A program made the translations under genes and the position numbers. From JAVJST01 sp040219295 (lineage in GTDB: Bacteria; Pseudomonadota; Alphaproteobacteria; Rhodospirillales; Casp-alpha2): a stretch of 64,000 nucleotides of DNA. Shown one piece after another: positions 1 to 9,295 of this stretch. The stretch spans positions 620,001 through 684,000 of the forward strand of contig JAVJST010000005.1 in assembly GCA_040219295.1 (NCBI GenBank). Direction: 5' to 3'. The notes below the pieces were generated by a model that had not been told where the DNA came from, did no database searches, and saw only the letters and a list, made by a program, of their open reading frames with translations. Every line of letters begins with the position of its first letter. Position 1 is the first letter of the stretch.

Positions 1-79
1 TCATGTCTACCCGCGGTTCGATCAGCAGATCGAGCTTGCAAATGTTGACACCATCCTGCTCGGGGGACGGGCGTCATGA
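1..79 (+). CDS. C-terminal end of an upstream gene (partial, unknown)
   Basis: Reading from base 2 gives 25 codons ending in TGA at 77-79. The TGA overlaps the ATG of the next gene in an ATGA arrangement, which is the main reason to believe this frame is real. The visible peptide ends ...TILLGGRAS. Too little is present to name a family. The overlap implies translational coupling with the GH63-like glycosidase downstream, so the product may also act on a carbohydrate, but that is only inference. Confidence 0.55.
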   Translation, partial: HVYPRFDQQIELANVDTILLGGRAS

Positions 80-1899
80 TCCCTGATCGCCATTGGGCCG
101 AACGCTGGTGGACCTGGACGTCCGACCGACCCGTCGAGCTGTCGCACCGGGCCAGCGGTTTCACGGTCACCCCAGTTCTTTATGCTGCGTCGGCAGATCG
201 CGCGACCCTGCTTAAGCCCGGTCCCGAGATTTCTTTCGGCCGCCGGCCGGCGGGCGACAAGGACGTCGCGTTCGAGACATCAGTTGCCGGCACGGACTTG
301 TCCTGGCGTTACCATCTGAGCGGCGGTGCTGCGGCGCTGGCGTGGAACGCCATTAGGCACGGCGAATGGGGGTTGCGATTTTGGGTCGCGCTTTGCCTGT
401 CGGGTCCAGTCGGTACCCAGTTCGTTTATGATCGCGAGAACGGAATCCTGACCGGATCGGCGGGAGGCCGGCAGATTATGGTGACGTCCGGCAAGAAACC
501 TTTGCTGGTGACTGCCCACGACGATGTCGGCGGTCTCGTCCGCGAGTTTGACGAACGCGGGTACTTCTATCTCGGTTCCCGTTCGGATGAAGGCGAAGTC
601 ATGGCGCTGCGGTTCAATCTGGAGGAGGCGCCGTCGATGACCGTGCACGTTCATGTCGACGGCGAGCCGATCCCGGGGGAAATACCGGCGATGCCGCCGG
701 AACCCGAGGAGGGTGTTGCCCGGGCACTGGCGGCAATGCATGACGTGATGGCCTGGAATCACGTATGGGATCCTGTCAACGGGCGGCCCTACACCGCGCT
801 CAGCCGATTCTGGAACACCAAGAAGTTCGGCGGCTTCGGCGTTTGGCTGAACGATGTCCTCTACAATGCCTGGATGTGGGGGTTCTTCGACACCGACCGG
901 GCGCGGGAGAATCTCGACGCCGTATTTGCATGGCAGACGGAGGCCGGAAACTTCCCCTGCCTGGTGACCGGCAACGACGCCTGGCTCGATCGGACACAGC
1001 CGCCGGTCGCATCATTTGTCGTGTGGTCACTCTACCAGCGTCTGGGCGATCTCGACGTACTGGAGCGCTACGCCGACGGATTACTGCGGAACGCGAGATG
1101 GTGGCAAACGCGCCGAAAGCTGGGCGATACGGGATTGCTGTGTTTCGGCACCAGCCTCGAGGCCGGCGACGGGCTCTACAAGGGCACCAAGCTTGCGGCG
1201 AAGGACGAGTCGACCATGGACAATTCGCCGCTGCACGATCCGGTTCCGTTCGACGAGAAAACGGGATTGCTGCTGGCTGCAGACGTCGGTCTCAACAGCC
1301 TCGCCGCCCTCGACGCGGAAATCCTGGCGGGAATCCTTCGCGATCTCGGCGACGACGGCAACGCAAAGGAGATGCAGGCGTGGTCGGATTCGCTCAAGAT
1401 CCGGATCGACGACTGGCTGTGGGACGACGCGCGCGGGGTGTACGCAAACCGGATGCTTGACGGCGCCTTCGTGCCGTCGATCGCGCCGACATCGTTCTAT
1501 CCCCTAGTTGCGGGAATCGGTACCGACGCGCAAGTAGACCGGATGATCGCCGGTTACCTCGACGATCCGGATAAATTCGGCGGTGAGTACGGATTGCCGT
1601 CGGTCACCCGCGACGATCCGGCGTACGGAGACAACGTCTACTGGCGCGGCCGTATCTGGGGGCCGCTCAACTTCTGGGTCCACCGGGGACTCCAGCGCAT
1701 GGGACGGCAGAGGGAAGCGACGGCACTGGCGGAGAAGAGCTGGAGGGTGTTCGAACAGGGGTGGCGCTACCGCTTGTGTGGCGAGAACTACAATGCTGAA
1801 AACGGTGCGATCCACGACCAAGCAGACACCGACGGATTCTATGCTTGGGGTGCCCTACTTGCGGCAATCAACGCGTTGGATGGGACCGACGAGTCCTAG
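76..1899 (+). CDS. MGH1-like / GH63-like glycoside hydrolase
   Basis: 607 aa, no signal peptide, so probably cytoplasmic. The C-terminal 350 residues look like an (alpha/alpha)6-barrel glycosidase of the GH63/MGH1-like group. MDNSP around residue 382 corresponds to the catalytic-acid motif (D382). YWRGRIWGPLNFW lies near residue 525. CGENYNAENG carries a candidate catalytic base, E570, followed by ADTDGFYAWGAL. The N-terminal 200 residues are beta-rich and resemble the accessory sandwich domain. Relatives cleave alpha-glucosidic or mannosylglycerate-type bonds; the actual substrate cannot be read from the sequence. The start ATG overlaps the upstream stop codon, so it is the distal gene of an operon that begins outside the window. 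Confidence 0.8.
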   Translation: MIPDRHWAERWWTWTSDRPVELSHRASGFTVTPVLYAASADRATLLKPGPEISFGRRPAGDKDVAFETSVAGTDLSWRYHLSGGAAALAWNAIRHGEWGLRFWVALCLSGPVGTQFVYDRENGILTGSAGGRQIMVTSGKKPLLVTAHDDVGGLVREFDERGYFYLGSRSDEGEVMALRFNLEEAPSMTVHVHVDGEPIPGEIPAMPPEPEEGVARALAAMHDVMAWNHVWDPVNGRPYTALSRFWNTKKFGGFGVWLNDVLYNAWMWGFFDTDRARENLDAVFAWQTEAGNFPCLVTGNDAWLDRTQPPVASFVVWSLYQRLGDLDVLERYADGLLRNARWWQTRRKLGDTGLLCFGTSLEAGDGLYKGTKLAAKDESTMDNSPLHDPVPFDEKTGLLLAADVGLNSLAALDAEILAGILRDLGDDGNAKEMQAWSDSLKIRIDDWLWDDARGVYANRMLDGAFVPSIAPTSFYPLVAGIGTDAQVDRMIAGYLDDPDKFGGEYGLPSVTRDDPAYGDNVYWRGRIWGPLNFWVHRGLQRMGRQREATALAEKSWRVFEQGWRYRLCGENYNAENGAIHDQADTDGFYAWGALLAAINALDGTDES

Positions 1900-1976
1900 A
1901 ACTCGCCCCAGAGCCGCTGTCCGAACGCCAGTTCTTTTTGGATCTTCCTGATTCTCCGTAGCTTTTGATGGGGCAT
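1896..1976 (-). CDS. Candidate 26-aa basic small protein
   Basis: On the minus strand a consensus AGGAGG (complement of 1985-1990) sits 8 nt before an ATG at 1976. The ORF runs 26 codons to TAG at 1896-1898, overlapping the glycosidase stop codon tail to tail. The product starts MPHQKLRRIRKIQKEL, is strongly basic, has no cysteine and ends in an aromatic segment with W and F. No family is recognised. The strong ribosome binding site and lack of competing genes in the gap favour a real small protein, but the frame is short enough to be chance. Confidence 0.4.
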   Translation of the reverse strand: MPHQKLRRIRKIQKELAFGQRLWGEF

Positions 1977-2175
1977 GTCTTCAGCCTCCTAGTCACCCGC
2001 TCGGTCTGAGTTCGCGATATCCGGAGCGGGCCGGCGATTTCCACCTCCTGATTGGGCGTGCTCGCGGGAGCGACAGCGTCTCGTGGCCTTCCGGGTTTCC
2101 ACTAGAATCAATTCGTTAACTAATGCCGCTTACAAATTTCCCCCGTCACAACCACATGCATGCCGGGGGTTCATT

Positions 2176-4473
2176 TTGGGGGCAGACAAAACACGGTACG
2201 GGACGCGCGGGCGTCTTGCCGCGGCGCTTGCGGTTGTCATGCTATTCGTCGCCGCGCTGGGCGCGCGTGATGCGGTTGCGTCGCAACGCAATCTGCTGTT
2301 CATCAGTTCCTACCATCCGACATTCCATTCTTTCGAAGAGCAGATCGATGGATTGAGGGCCGGCCTCGATGATGCCCTTGGAGACCACCGGGTCGCGCTC
2401 ACCGTTGAGTTCATGGACACGAAGCGATTCCCGTCCGTCGAAAACGTTGCGTCGTTCCGTAGTCATCTGGTCCAGAAGATGGCGCAGATGCAGAAGCCCG
2501 ACATCGTGGTCGTCGCCGACGACAATGCTCTCGAGTTCGCTGTCGGCGAGAAGAACCGCCTTTTTGCGTCCACGCCGATCGTGTTCCTTGGCATCAATGA
2601 CGTGGAGCGCGCCGTTGAGGCCGGTGCCGACCCGATGATAACCGGGGTTGTTGAGACCACATCGATCGGCGAGACCGCGACGTTCGCGAAGGACTTTCTT
2701 GCCGAATCCGGCAAGTTGCTGGCGATCGTCGACAATACCACGACGGGCAGACTCAACAGAAAGGCCCTCGAGGCGTCCGATGCGTATGCGCGGTTCGGCG
2801 ATCGAATCCGTATCCTGTCGCTCGAGGAAATGACCTTCGACGACCTTGCCGAAGAGCTTCGTCAGGTACCCGAGGGATGCGCGGTCCTGTTGATTACGGC
2901 ATTCCGCGACATGCGCGGCGACGTGATGACCAGCGACCAGGCGGCAAGACTGATCACGGAGAACGCTTCGGTACCGTTCGTTCATCCGTGGCGGTCGACT
3001 CTTGGAAAGGGGTCGCTCGGCGGCATCGTCGTATCGCACTTCGAACAGGGTTGGATTGCCGGCGACATGGCGGGCCGCATTCTCGACGGCGCCAACCCGT
3101 CGTCGGTGCCCGTCGTCAAGGAAAGCCCCAACCGCTTGGTCGTTGATTTTGCGGTCGCTGAGAGATACGGATTCGACAACTTGGACATCCCCGAGGGTGC
3201 TGAGGTTCTGAACCCGCCACCGAACGTATTTCGCGAGCATGGACAGTGGATCTGGGGTGCGATCGCGTTCCTTGCCGTCGAGTCGGCTATCATCGTCGTC
3301 TTGATCATTGCGGTGGCGCGCCGCCGACGGGCGGAGCGCGAACTGCGCAGGAGCAACCTGCGATTCAGGGCGTTTGCTGAATCGACATCGGACTGGTTCT
3401 GGGAGAGCGACCCCGATGGGCGTTTAACATGGCTTTCGGTTCCCGAAGACGTGGGCTCGGCACGGGTTCTCGGTGACATGGTCGGCCGCACGCGCCCAGA
3501 AATCGTCGGCGCCGACAATGATCCGGATATCTGGTGGAGCTACGAGGCCGCGATCGAGGAACGTCGGGACATTGTCGGTTTCGAGTACCCGTTCCGCGAC
3601 GAAGAGGGCACGCTGCATTACGTCCGGATCGATGGCCGGCCGGTGTTCGACGATGATGGCACCTTCACGGGTTATCTTGGTGCCGGCAAGGACGTGACCA
3701 GGCAAAAACGGGTTCTTTCCGAACTACAGGACTCCATCCTTGAAGCGACTCGCGCGAGCGATGCCAAATCGAGGTTCCTGGCGACCGTCAGCCACGAATT
3801 CAGGACACCGCTGAACGCCATCATCGGTTTCAGCGAACTGATGCGTGCCGAGGTGTTCGGTCCGGTCGGTCAGCCTGTCTACAAGGAGTATGTCGAGGAC
3901 ATCGCATCGAGCGGCAACCACATGATGGAGCTGGTGAACGACGTACTCGACGTGACGACGATCGAATCCGGCAAGCGGGACATTGTGATCGAACAGGTCG
4001 ATCTTCGTGACATCGTCGAACTCTGTAAGCGCAAGGTTGCGTCTGCATTTCCGGACTCAGGCGTGACCGTGAAGATCAACGTCGGCGACGAGGTCGCGAG
4101 TATTCAGTCGGATCAGCGCGCCGTCATGCAGATCATCCTTAATTTGATGTCGAATGCGGTCAAGTTCAGCGACAAGACGGGCGAGGTTCGTGTCGACGTC
4201 CGGCGCCAGGACCATTTGGTGTTGATCGACGTCGAGGACCAGGGCATCGGCATTCCCGAAGACCTGATTGCCGGCGTCATCGAACCGTTCTCGCAGTCAC
4301 ACGGAAATCCGCACCTCGCGGCCAAGGGAACCGGTCTCGGATTGTCGATCGTCAATGGGCTGGTCGAGGAGTTGCACGGGACGCTGGAAATCCACAGCGT
4401 TGTCGGCGTCGGCAGCCGCTTTACCGTTAAGCTCCCACTCGCCTACGAGGAGCAGCAGCTCGCCGGTGAATGA
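2176..4473 (+). CDS. Sensor histidine kinase with periplasmic substrate-binding domain and PAS
   Basis: Membrane-bound sensor kinase. The frame opens at GTG 2083, but I prefer TTG 2176: it follows a GGGGG stretch and puts a classic signal peptide (LAAALAVVMLFVAAL..AVA) at the N-terminus. Numbered from 2083: an ABC_sub_bind/type-I periplasmic-binding-like domain at about 70-380; a transmembrane helix about 391-411; a PAS domain with PAC-like end about 425-545; HisKA with phospho-acceptor H571 in SHEFRTPLNAIIGFSEL; and an HATPase with NLMSNAVKF, DQGIGIP and GTGLGLS. No response regulator lies nearby. A FecR-domain gene converges on it. The ligand is unknown. Confidence 0.85.
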   Translation: MGADKTRYGTRGRLAAALAVVMLFVAALGARDAVASQRNLLFISSYHPTFHSFEEQIDGLRAGLDDALGDHRVALTVEFMDTKRFPSVENVASFRSHLVQKMAQMQKPDIVVVADDNALEFAVGEKNRLFASTPIVFLGINDVERAVEAGADPMITGVVETTSIGETATFAKDFLAESGKLLAIVDNTTTGRLNRKALEASDAYARFGDRIRILSLEEMTFDDLAEELRQVPEGCAVLLITAFRDMRGDVMTSDQAARLITENASVPFVHPWRSTLGKGSLGGIVVSHFEQGWIAGDMAGRILDGANPSSVPVVKESPNRLVVDFAVAERYGFDNLDIPEGAEVLNPPPNVFREHGQWIWGAIAFLAVESAIIVVLIIAVARRRRAERELRRSNLRFRAFAESTSDWFWESDPDGRLTWLSVPEDVGSARVLGDMVGRTRPEIVGADNDPDIWWSYEAAIEERRDIVGFEYPFRDEEGTLHYVRIDGRPVFDDDGTFTGYLGAGKDVTRQKRVLSELQDSILEATRASDAKSRFLATVSHEFRTPLNAIIGFSELMRAEVFGPVGQPVYKEYVEDIASSGNHMMELVNDVLDVTTIESGKRDIVIEQVDLRDIVELCKRKVASAFPDSGVTVKINVGDEVASIQSDQRAVMQIILNLMSNAVKFSDKTGEVRVDVRRQDHLVLIDVEDQGIGIPEDLIAGVIEPFSQSHGNPHLAAKGTGLGLSIVNGLVEELHGTLEIHSVVGVGSRFTVKLPLAYEEQQLAGE

Positions 4474-4497
4474 CGCAGCTCAGTTGCCTCAAGTCGA

Positions 4498-5151
4498 TCA
4501 GAATGCCAGGAGATCGCGCGCTTCCGCGGCCTCTTCCTCTGTCCACCGCCGAACCGGTGTCGGCGCTGCGGTGCGGGTCAAAGGCAGGAAAGTGCCTTCT
4601 CCGGGCTCATCGAGCGTGACGGAACCGACTGGCGAGGTGATTTCGACCGCGCCGTCCCAGATCTGGAAACCGTAGTGCGGTTCGCCCGGCGGCATGCCGA
4701 CGGTCAGGACACCAAACACGACCTGGGTGCCACGAATGCCGATGGTCGCGACGGGCGTCGTCAATGAAACCGCTTCGCGATCGGCCTGCGCAATTGAGCC
4801 ACTAATGAAACCGAATACGCCCTCGAGGAACACCAGAGACTGGTTCGCCGCGCTCTCCGGTCCTTGATAGACCAGATCGTCGATCAGAAACTCGGTGTTC
4901 TCGCTGAGCTGTAGCGAGGACGTGTCGAGAAACCGGATGCGCAGACGGGCTGCGTCACCTGTCCGGATCACGTCCTCGGTGTAGACCACGCTGCCGACAG
5001 TCAGCGGTTCGGTGCCTCTGGCATGAAGCCGTTCGGCTTCGCCCCTGATCTTCTCGATCCGTCCGACGGGATCCGCGGCGATCGCGGAGGCCGCGGTCAA
5101 GATGATGCATACCGTCGTGACGGCTACGGCAATAACTGAGGTGATTCGCAT
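4498..5151 (-). CDS. FecR-domain exported protein
   Basis: 217 aa with an N-terminal signal peptide ending ASAIA-AD near residue 26. Residues about 50-150 form a FecR-type beta domain: VYTEDVIRTGDAARLRIRF is followed by a LQLSENTEFLIDD stretch and LTTPVATIGIRGTQ, the GIRGT element being typical of FecR-like periplasmic proteins. There is no transmembrane anchor after the signal peptide, so it is not a classical anti-sigma factor and no sigma gene adjoins it. An AGGAAAG ribosome binding site precedes the ATG. It converges on the histidine kinase gene with a 24-bp gap. Function beyond an envelope FecR-like role is unknown. Confidence 0.75.
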   Translation of the reverse strand: MRITSVIAVAVTTVCIILTAASAIAADPVGRIEKIRGEAERLHARGTEPLTVGSVVYTEDVIRTGDAARLRIRFLDTSSLQLSENTEFLIDDLVYQGPESAANQSLVFLEGVFGFISGSIAQADREAVSLTTPVATIGIRGTQVVFGVLTVGMPPGEPHYGFQIWDGAVEITSPVGSVTLDEPGEGTFLPLTRTAAPTPVRRWTEEEAAEARDLLAF

Positions 5152-5193
5152 GGAGCTTTCCTGTTGGGTTTGTCCGAAGTTCCGACGCTTCCC

Positions 5194-5898
5194 TCAGTTG
5201 CGCAGAATCTCCGCCATCCACTTCGCGACGTGGCCAGAATCGTTATGATCGAGCACCGTGGCGACGCCGCTGTCGGCGATATCCTCGGGGATAATGGTTC
5301 CTCGGCGGGTGGCGATCAAGTCACGGAAGAACGTCGGCGTGAACTCTGGGTGGAACTGGAACGATACCGCCTTGGGGCCGAACTGGAACCCGCCGTACTC
5401 GCAGAAGTCCCATCCGGCGATCAGCTCGGCGCCCGGCGGCGCCTCGACGACCTGGTCCTGGTGCAGGGCAAGGACATCCACCTTCGGCATGGAACCCGCC
5501 ATCCAGGAGCGCGGCTCGATATTGTAAGTGTGCTGGCCGAGGCCCCAGCCTTTCGACGATTTCTCGACGCGCCCGCCGTAGGCTTCGGCCATCAGCTGGT
5601 GGCCGAAACATATTCCGACCATGGTACGGTCGGCATCGCGAACATCGAGCACGAACTGTTTCAGTGGTGGAATCCATTCATGATCTTCATATACGCCATA
5701 TCGCGAACCGGTGATCAGGTATCCGTCGAAGGCCGCCGGATCGGGCAGGGGTTCACCGTTGATGACCGAGATCGCCTCGGTTTCGATCGAGGGGTCCGCG
5801 TCCTCGAGCAGACGGTGGAACATGTCCGGATAGGTGCCGTACCTGGCCTGCAGGGTATCGACGACGGGACCGGTTTCGATGACGGCGACTCTTGGCAT
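5194..5898 (-). CDS. Class I glutamine amidotransferase-like protein
   Basis: 234 aa GATase1 domain protein. The nucleophile elbow GICFGHQLMAEAYGG carries C97 and the FQFHPEF motif supplies H183 and E185, so the triad is complete. Length and motifs match stand-alone GuaA-type amidotransferases that act on an unknown acceptor or hydrolyse gamma-glutamyl compounds. YLITGSRYGVYED near residue 60 supplies the oxyanion strand. An AGGAAG ribosome binding site lies before ATG 5898. It lies 42 bp downstream of the FecR gene in the same direction, so the two may be co-transcribed, but no functional link is evident. Confidence 0.85.
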   Translation of the reverse strand: MPRVAVIETGPVVDTLQARYGTYPDMFHRLLEDADPSIETEAISVINGEPLPDPAAFDGYLITGSRYGVYEDHEWIPPLKQFVLDVRDADRTMVGICFGHQLMAEAYGGRVEKSSKGWGLGQHTYNIEPRSWMAGSMPKVDVLALHQDQVVEAPPGAELIAGWDFCEYGGFQFGPKAVSFQFHPEFTPTFFRDLIATRRGTIIPEDIADSGVATVLDHNDSGHVAKWMAEILRN

Positions 5899-5998
5899 GC
5901 GGCTTCCTGTTGTCGTTGATCCCGATCAGCGGGCATGGAGACCTTGGGATCGCTGACGTATAAACTTCGTTCGACACCATATCGGGAGACCAGAGACC

Positions 5999-6481
5999 AT
6001 GTCAGCCTTCATGACTCCGACAGTACTGCTGATCATCACAACAGTGCTTTATGCCGGTTACAATGTCTTTGTTAAGGCATCCGGAAATGCCGTGCCGGAC
6101 ACCGCGCAGACCACCGTTGCGGCCACGATGATGCTTCAGGTGGCGGCCCTGACGACGTCCGCGCTGTTCGCCTTCGTGCTCTGGAACAGGGGCGTTACGG
6201 AATTTCACCTCGGCACCACGGCGATCGTCTGGGCCGTCGTGGCGGGCGTGTGCATCGGCGGCGCCGAGATCGCCTACCTCTATCTTTTCGGCGGCGTCAA
6301 CGGCCATCCGCCGATGTCGGCCGCGCTCGCCGTGCCGGTGATCGTCAGCGGAACCATCGTTATCGCCTTGATAGCGTCAATCGCGGCCTTCCGAGAACCT
6401 GTCGCCTGGAACCAGATTGCGGGCGCGTTCTTGATCATCGTCGGCATCGTCGTGATGTTTCATGGTCGTCGAGCAGTTTGA
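5999..6481 (+). CDS. Half-size EamA/DMT-type membrane protein
   Basis: 160 aa with four to five hydrophobic helices (about 8-25, 42-65, 75-97, 105-128, 135-155) and a short basic tail. Size and pattern match half-size drug/metabolite transporter proteins (EamA-like, five helices) that dimerise. FREPVAWNQIAGAFLIIVGIV near the C-terminus is the typical EamA end. A GGGAG ribosome binding site precedes ATG 5999. The next gene, a PhyH-family oxygenase, starts 9 nt after the stop codon, so the pair is probably an operon and the transporter may move that enzyme's substrate or product. The substrate is unknown. Confidence 0.7.
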   Translation: MSAFMTPTVLLIITTVLYAGYNVFVKASGNAVPDTAQTTVAATMMLQVAALTTSALFAFVLWNRGVTEFHLGTTAIVWAVVAGVCIGGAEIAYLYLFGGVNGHPPMSAALAVPVIVSGTIVIALIASIAAFREPVAWNQIAGAFLIIVGIVVMFHGRRAV

Positions 6482-6490
6482 GGGCCGCGT

Positions 6491-7351
6491 ATGTTCGAAT
6501 TAACGCAACGACAGATCGAGCAATTCAACGAAGACGGGTTTCTGATCGTCGACAAGCTGATCGACGAGGCCACCGCCGACGCCCTGCACGAACGGTATGA
6601 ACGGATGTTTCGAGGTGAGTTCGAAAGCGGGATCAGACCGGACGAAGTCAACTGGCGGGAAGGCGAGAGCGATCCTTCCCTGACCCGCCAGATCTGCAAT
6701 GGCTGGAAAGGCGATCGCCTGTTGGCGAGCGTGGTACTGCGAGAGGATCTGGGGCGCGCCGTCGCGACGCTCGGCGGCTGGTCCGGTGCCCGGGTGATGC
6801 AGGATAACGTGCTGTGGAAACCACCTGGTACCAGACCACTAGGGTATCATCAGGACAATGCCTATTTGTCGTGGTTCCGACCCGGCGAAATCATGACCTG
6901 CTGGATCGCGCTCGATGAGACTCACGCCGACGCCGGCACCATCGAGTTCGCCCGCGGCTCTCACAAGTGGGCGCAACTGCCGCCGGAAGGCGAGTTCCAC
7001 GGCCCGACGGAGTACCGCAAATACATGGAACAGGCGGCCGCGCGGGAAGGCGTCGAGCCGGACATCGTTTACGTCGAGGTACCGAAAGGTGGCGGCTCGT
7101 TCCATCATGGCCGGATGTGGCACGGTTCCGGGAACAATACCGCCAAGGTTCCTAGAAGGTCTCTCGTGCTCCACGCAATGCCGGCGGCCGCCGAGTATAA
7201 TTCCGACCATCTCGACGCGGGAATCGGTCCGATCTACGGGCGCTACAAGCGGCTTGCCGATGATGTCATGGATGAGAACTACTTCCCCATCCTTTGGCGG
7301 GATGACGGGTACCGCTCGCCCGTGCTCGACATGTTCATTTCCGGAAAGTGA
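6491..7351 (+). CDS. Phytanoyl-CoA dioxygenase (PhyH) family protein
   Basis: 286 aa non-haem Fe(II)/2-oxoglutarate oxygenase. The metal triad is visible: H120-x-D122 in GYHQDNAY and distal H211 in MWHGSGNN. RRSLVLH supplies the arginine expected to bind 2-oxoglutarate. The N-terminal ELTQRQIEQFNEDGFLIV is the usual PhyH opening. The enzyme should hydroxylate a small molecule in the cytoplasm; family members act on acyl-CoAs, ectoine or natural-product intermediates, and nothing here fixes which. It lies 9 nt after the EamA-like gene, so co-expression is likely. Confidence 0.88.
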   Translation: MFELTQRQIEQFNEDGFLIVDKLIDEATADALHERYERMFRGEFESGIRPDEVNWREGESDPSLTRQICNGWKGDRLLASVVLREDLGRAVATLGGWSGARVMQDNVLWKPPGTRPLGYHQDNAYLSWFRPGEIMTCWIALDETHADAGTIEFARGSHKWAQLPPEGEFHGPTEYRKYMEQAAAREGVEPDIVYVEVPKGGGSFHHGRMWHGSGNNTAKVPRRSLVLHAMPAAAEYNSDHLDAGIGPIYGRYKRLADDVMDENYFPILWRDDGYRSPVLDMFISGK

Positions 7352-7439
7352 TGGTCGCAGGGGGAACGGAATTGCTGGATTTTCCGTTCTAATCCTCTAA
7401 GACCCGAGTGGGTGCCGTGGTCGTTGGTGAAAGGCAGCA

Positions 7440-8195
7440 ATGGTGGAATTTGACACAACCCTGTGGAGCGTTCTGGTGCTCGGTCTGCTCATCGGAGTCC
7501 AGCATGCGCTGGAGCCGGATCATGTTGCGGCGGTCACGTCGCTTGCCAGTGGAACCCGGTCGAGACGGTCCGTTCTCCAACAAGGAGTGGCCTGGGCCGT
7601 CGGCCATGCGTTGATGCTGCTCGCCGTCGCCGGCTCTGCCGTGACGTTCGGCTTCATGATGAGCGACGGCCTCGCCGGTTGGCTTGAGTTCGTGGTCGGA
7701 ATGATGCTCGTGCTGCTTGGCGGCCATGTTCTGCACCGACTGATTCGCGATCGTGTACATTTCCACGTTCACCGTCACGACGATGGCACCGTTCACTTCC
7801 ATGCGCATAGCCACGCCGACGTCGACACGTCGGAAAAGCCCTTTGGCGCCCAGCATTTCGACGACCCGCACGACCACGTGCACCGGTCGGCGCTGCCGTG
7901 GCGTGCGTTGGCGGTCGGCCTCATGCACGGGCTGGCCGGCTCCGCCGCGTTGATCGTCCTGACGGTTGCAAGTGCCGCCGACGCCGTCTCAGGGATCCTG
8001 TTTGTCGTCGTCTTTGGCGTGGGGTCGGTCGCCGGCATGGCGGCGCTGTCGTTTGCCATTGCCGTGCCGCTGGGCTGGACGGGTCGCCGACTGACCGGCT
8101 TGCACTCGATTGTTCGGGGGCTCGTCGGCGGTGCTACCGTGACGCTCGGCGTGGTCGTGATGTACGAGACACAGGGGCATGTCTGGTTCGGCTAA
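7440..8195 (+). CDS. Nickel/cobalt transporter-like membrane protein (HoxN/UreH type)
   Basis: 251 aa polytopic membrane protein. Helix 1 holds HALEPDHVAAV, matching the metal-binding motif of NiCoT/UreH-type permeases. A histidine-rich cytoplasmic loop (VHFHVHRHDDGTVHFHAHSH, about residues 106-125, plus HDHVHR near 145) would bind transition metal. Helices lie about 8-28, 43-65, 75-97, 155-175, 185-210 and 220-245. The second half repeats the motif as GLMHGLAGSAAL. A GAAAGG ribosome binding site precedes ATG 7440. Likely Ni2+ or Co2+ uptake; cobalt would suit the B12-dependent NrdJ encoded at 33 kb, but that is inference. Confidence 0.75.
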   Translation: MVEFDTTLWSVLVLGLLIGVQHALEPDHVAAVTSLASGTRSRRSVLQQGVAWAVGHALMLLAVAGSAVTFGFMMSDGLAGWLEFVVGMMLVLLGGHVLHRLIRDRVHFHVHRHDDGTVHFHAHSHADVDTSEKPFGAQHFDDPHDHVHRSALPWRALAVGLMHGLAGSAALIVLTVASAADAVSGILFVVVFGVGSVAGMAALSFAIAVPLGWTGRRLTGLHSIVRGLVGGATVTLGVVVMYETQGHVWFG

Positions 8196-8427
8196 ATCCT
8201 ACGCCGCGCCAAGGGTTCGGGATCAGCTCCGATTAGCCGTTGCTGGCGCCCTGACTCAAAGACCGGCTCCTGCCAACGCTCGGGCGGCCCTGATCGGCTC
8301 GCACACGCATTCGACGGAACCGCAGGCTCCAGTGCCGTATTTTGCCCGCGTTTCGTAGGAGCTCGGCGCGGCATACCTCGCAACGGTTTCATGTCGCGCG
8401 ATATACCTCGCTCCGCGCCCCGGAATT

Positions 8428-9228
8428 TTATTTGAACAAGCGGTCGAAGAAATTCATCGTGCCGATCCACGAATCTCCGTCGGCCAGCGAATCGTAGCGT
8501 AATGGCATGTCGTACTTGGCGGCCTTCTCATCGGCGCCCGGGTTGGTGAAGCTGTGCACTGCCCACGGATAGCTGACGAGTTCGTATTTCACGCCCAACT
8601 CGGTCATTTCCGTCTCGAACGCCGCGACCTGATCGGCCGGCACGAACGGATCCGATCCGCCGGTGTAAACTAGAACTTCGGTCTGGATCGGGTTACCGGT
8701 CGGCTCGACCATCGGCGACAGGTTGCCGTGATAACTGACAACCCCGTCCAGGTTGGCGCCCGCGCGGGCCATGTTGAGAACGACGGCGCCACCGAAGCAG
8801 TAACCGATGGCGGCGGTTTTCTGCGGATCGACCGTTGGATGGGCCCGCAGGATTGCTAAGGCCGTCTCGAAGCGGGCAACGGCCTGTTCGGACTTCTCGA
8901 TCGCCTCCATCATGAACGCCTTGGCGTCGCTCGGGTGCTCGGCGAGTTTACCGGTGCCGTACATGTCGAGCGCAAACGCCGTATACCCGTTCTTGGCCAA
9001 GAGGTCGGCGCGCATACGCGCGTAGTCGTTGTGGCCCCACCATTCATGCACCACGACGACACCGGGCCGGAAGCCTTCGTAGTCGTCGTCCCAGGCCATG
9101 TAACCGGTGAACTCCTTGCCGTCGAGATTGTAGGTCACGGTCTCGGACTGAACCTCTGCCCGGGCGGTCGAGATCGCAAACACACTCGCCGTTAGGACGG
9201 CGACAGCGGTCATCAGCAGGCGAAACAT
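8428..9228 (-). CDS. Exported dienelactone hydrolase family protein
   Basis: 266 aa from ATG 9228, chosen because AGGGAG lies just upstream and the start yields a clean signal peptide (LLMTAVAVLTASVFA..ARA). The alpha/beta-hydrolase triad is complete: C144 in GYCFGGA, D193 in GGSDPFVP and H225 in AVHSFTNP. HEWWGHNDY near residue 61 forms the oxyanion loop typical of the family. Cysteine as nucleophile is characteristic of dienelactone hydrolases. Export suggests hydrolysis of an ester or lactone in the periplasm rather than chlorocatechol catabolism, for which no partner genes are present. Confidence 0.88.
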   Translation of the reverse strand: MFRLLMTAVAVLTASVFAISTARAEVQSETVTYNLDGKEFTGYMAWDDDYEGFRPGVVVVHEWWGHNDYARMRADLLAKNGYTAFALDMYGTGKLAEHPSDAKAFMMEAIEKSEQAVARFETALAILRAHPTVDPQKTAAIGYCFGGAVVLNMARAGANLDGVVSYHGNLSPMVEPTGNPIQTEVLVYTGGSDPFVPADQVAAFETEMTELGVKYELVSYPWAVHSFTNPGADEKAAKYDMPLRYDSLADGDSWIGTMNFFDRLFK

Positions 9229-9295
9229 GGTTTTCTCCCTGTCATTTGAAATGATCCGATTATGATGGGGTGTCACCATTCTCGGTTCAAGGGGG

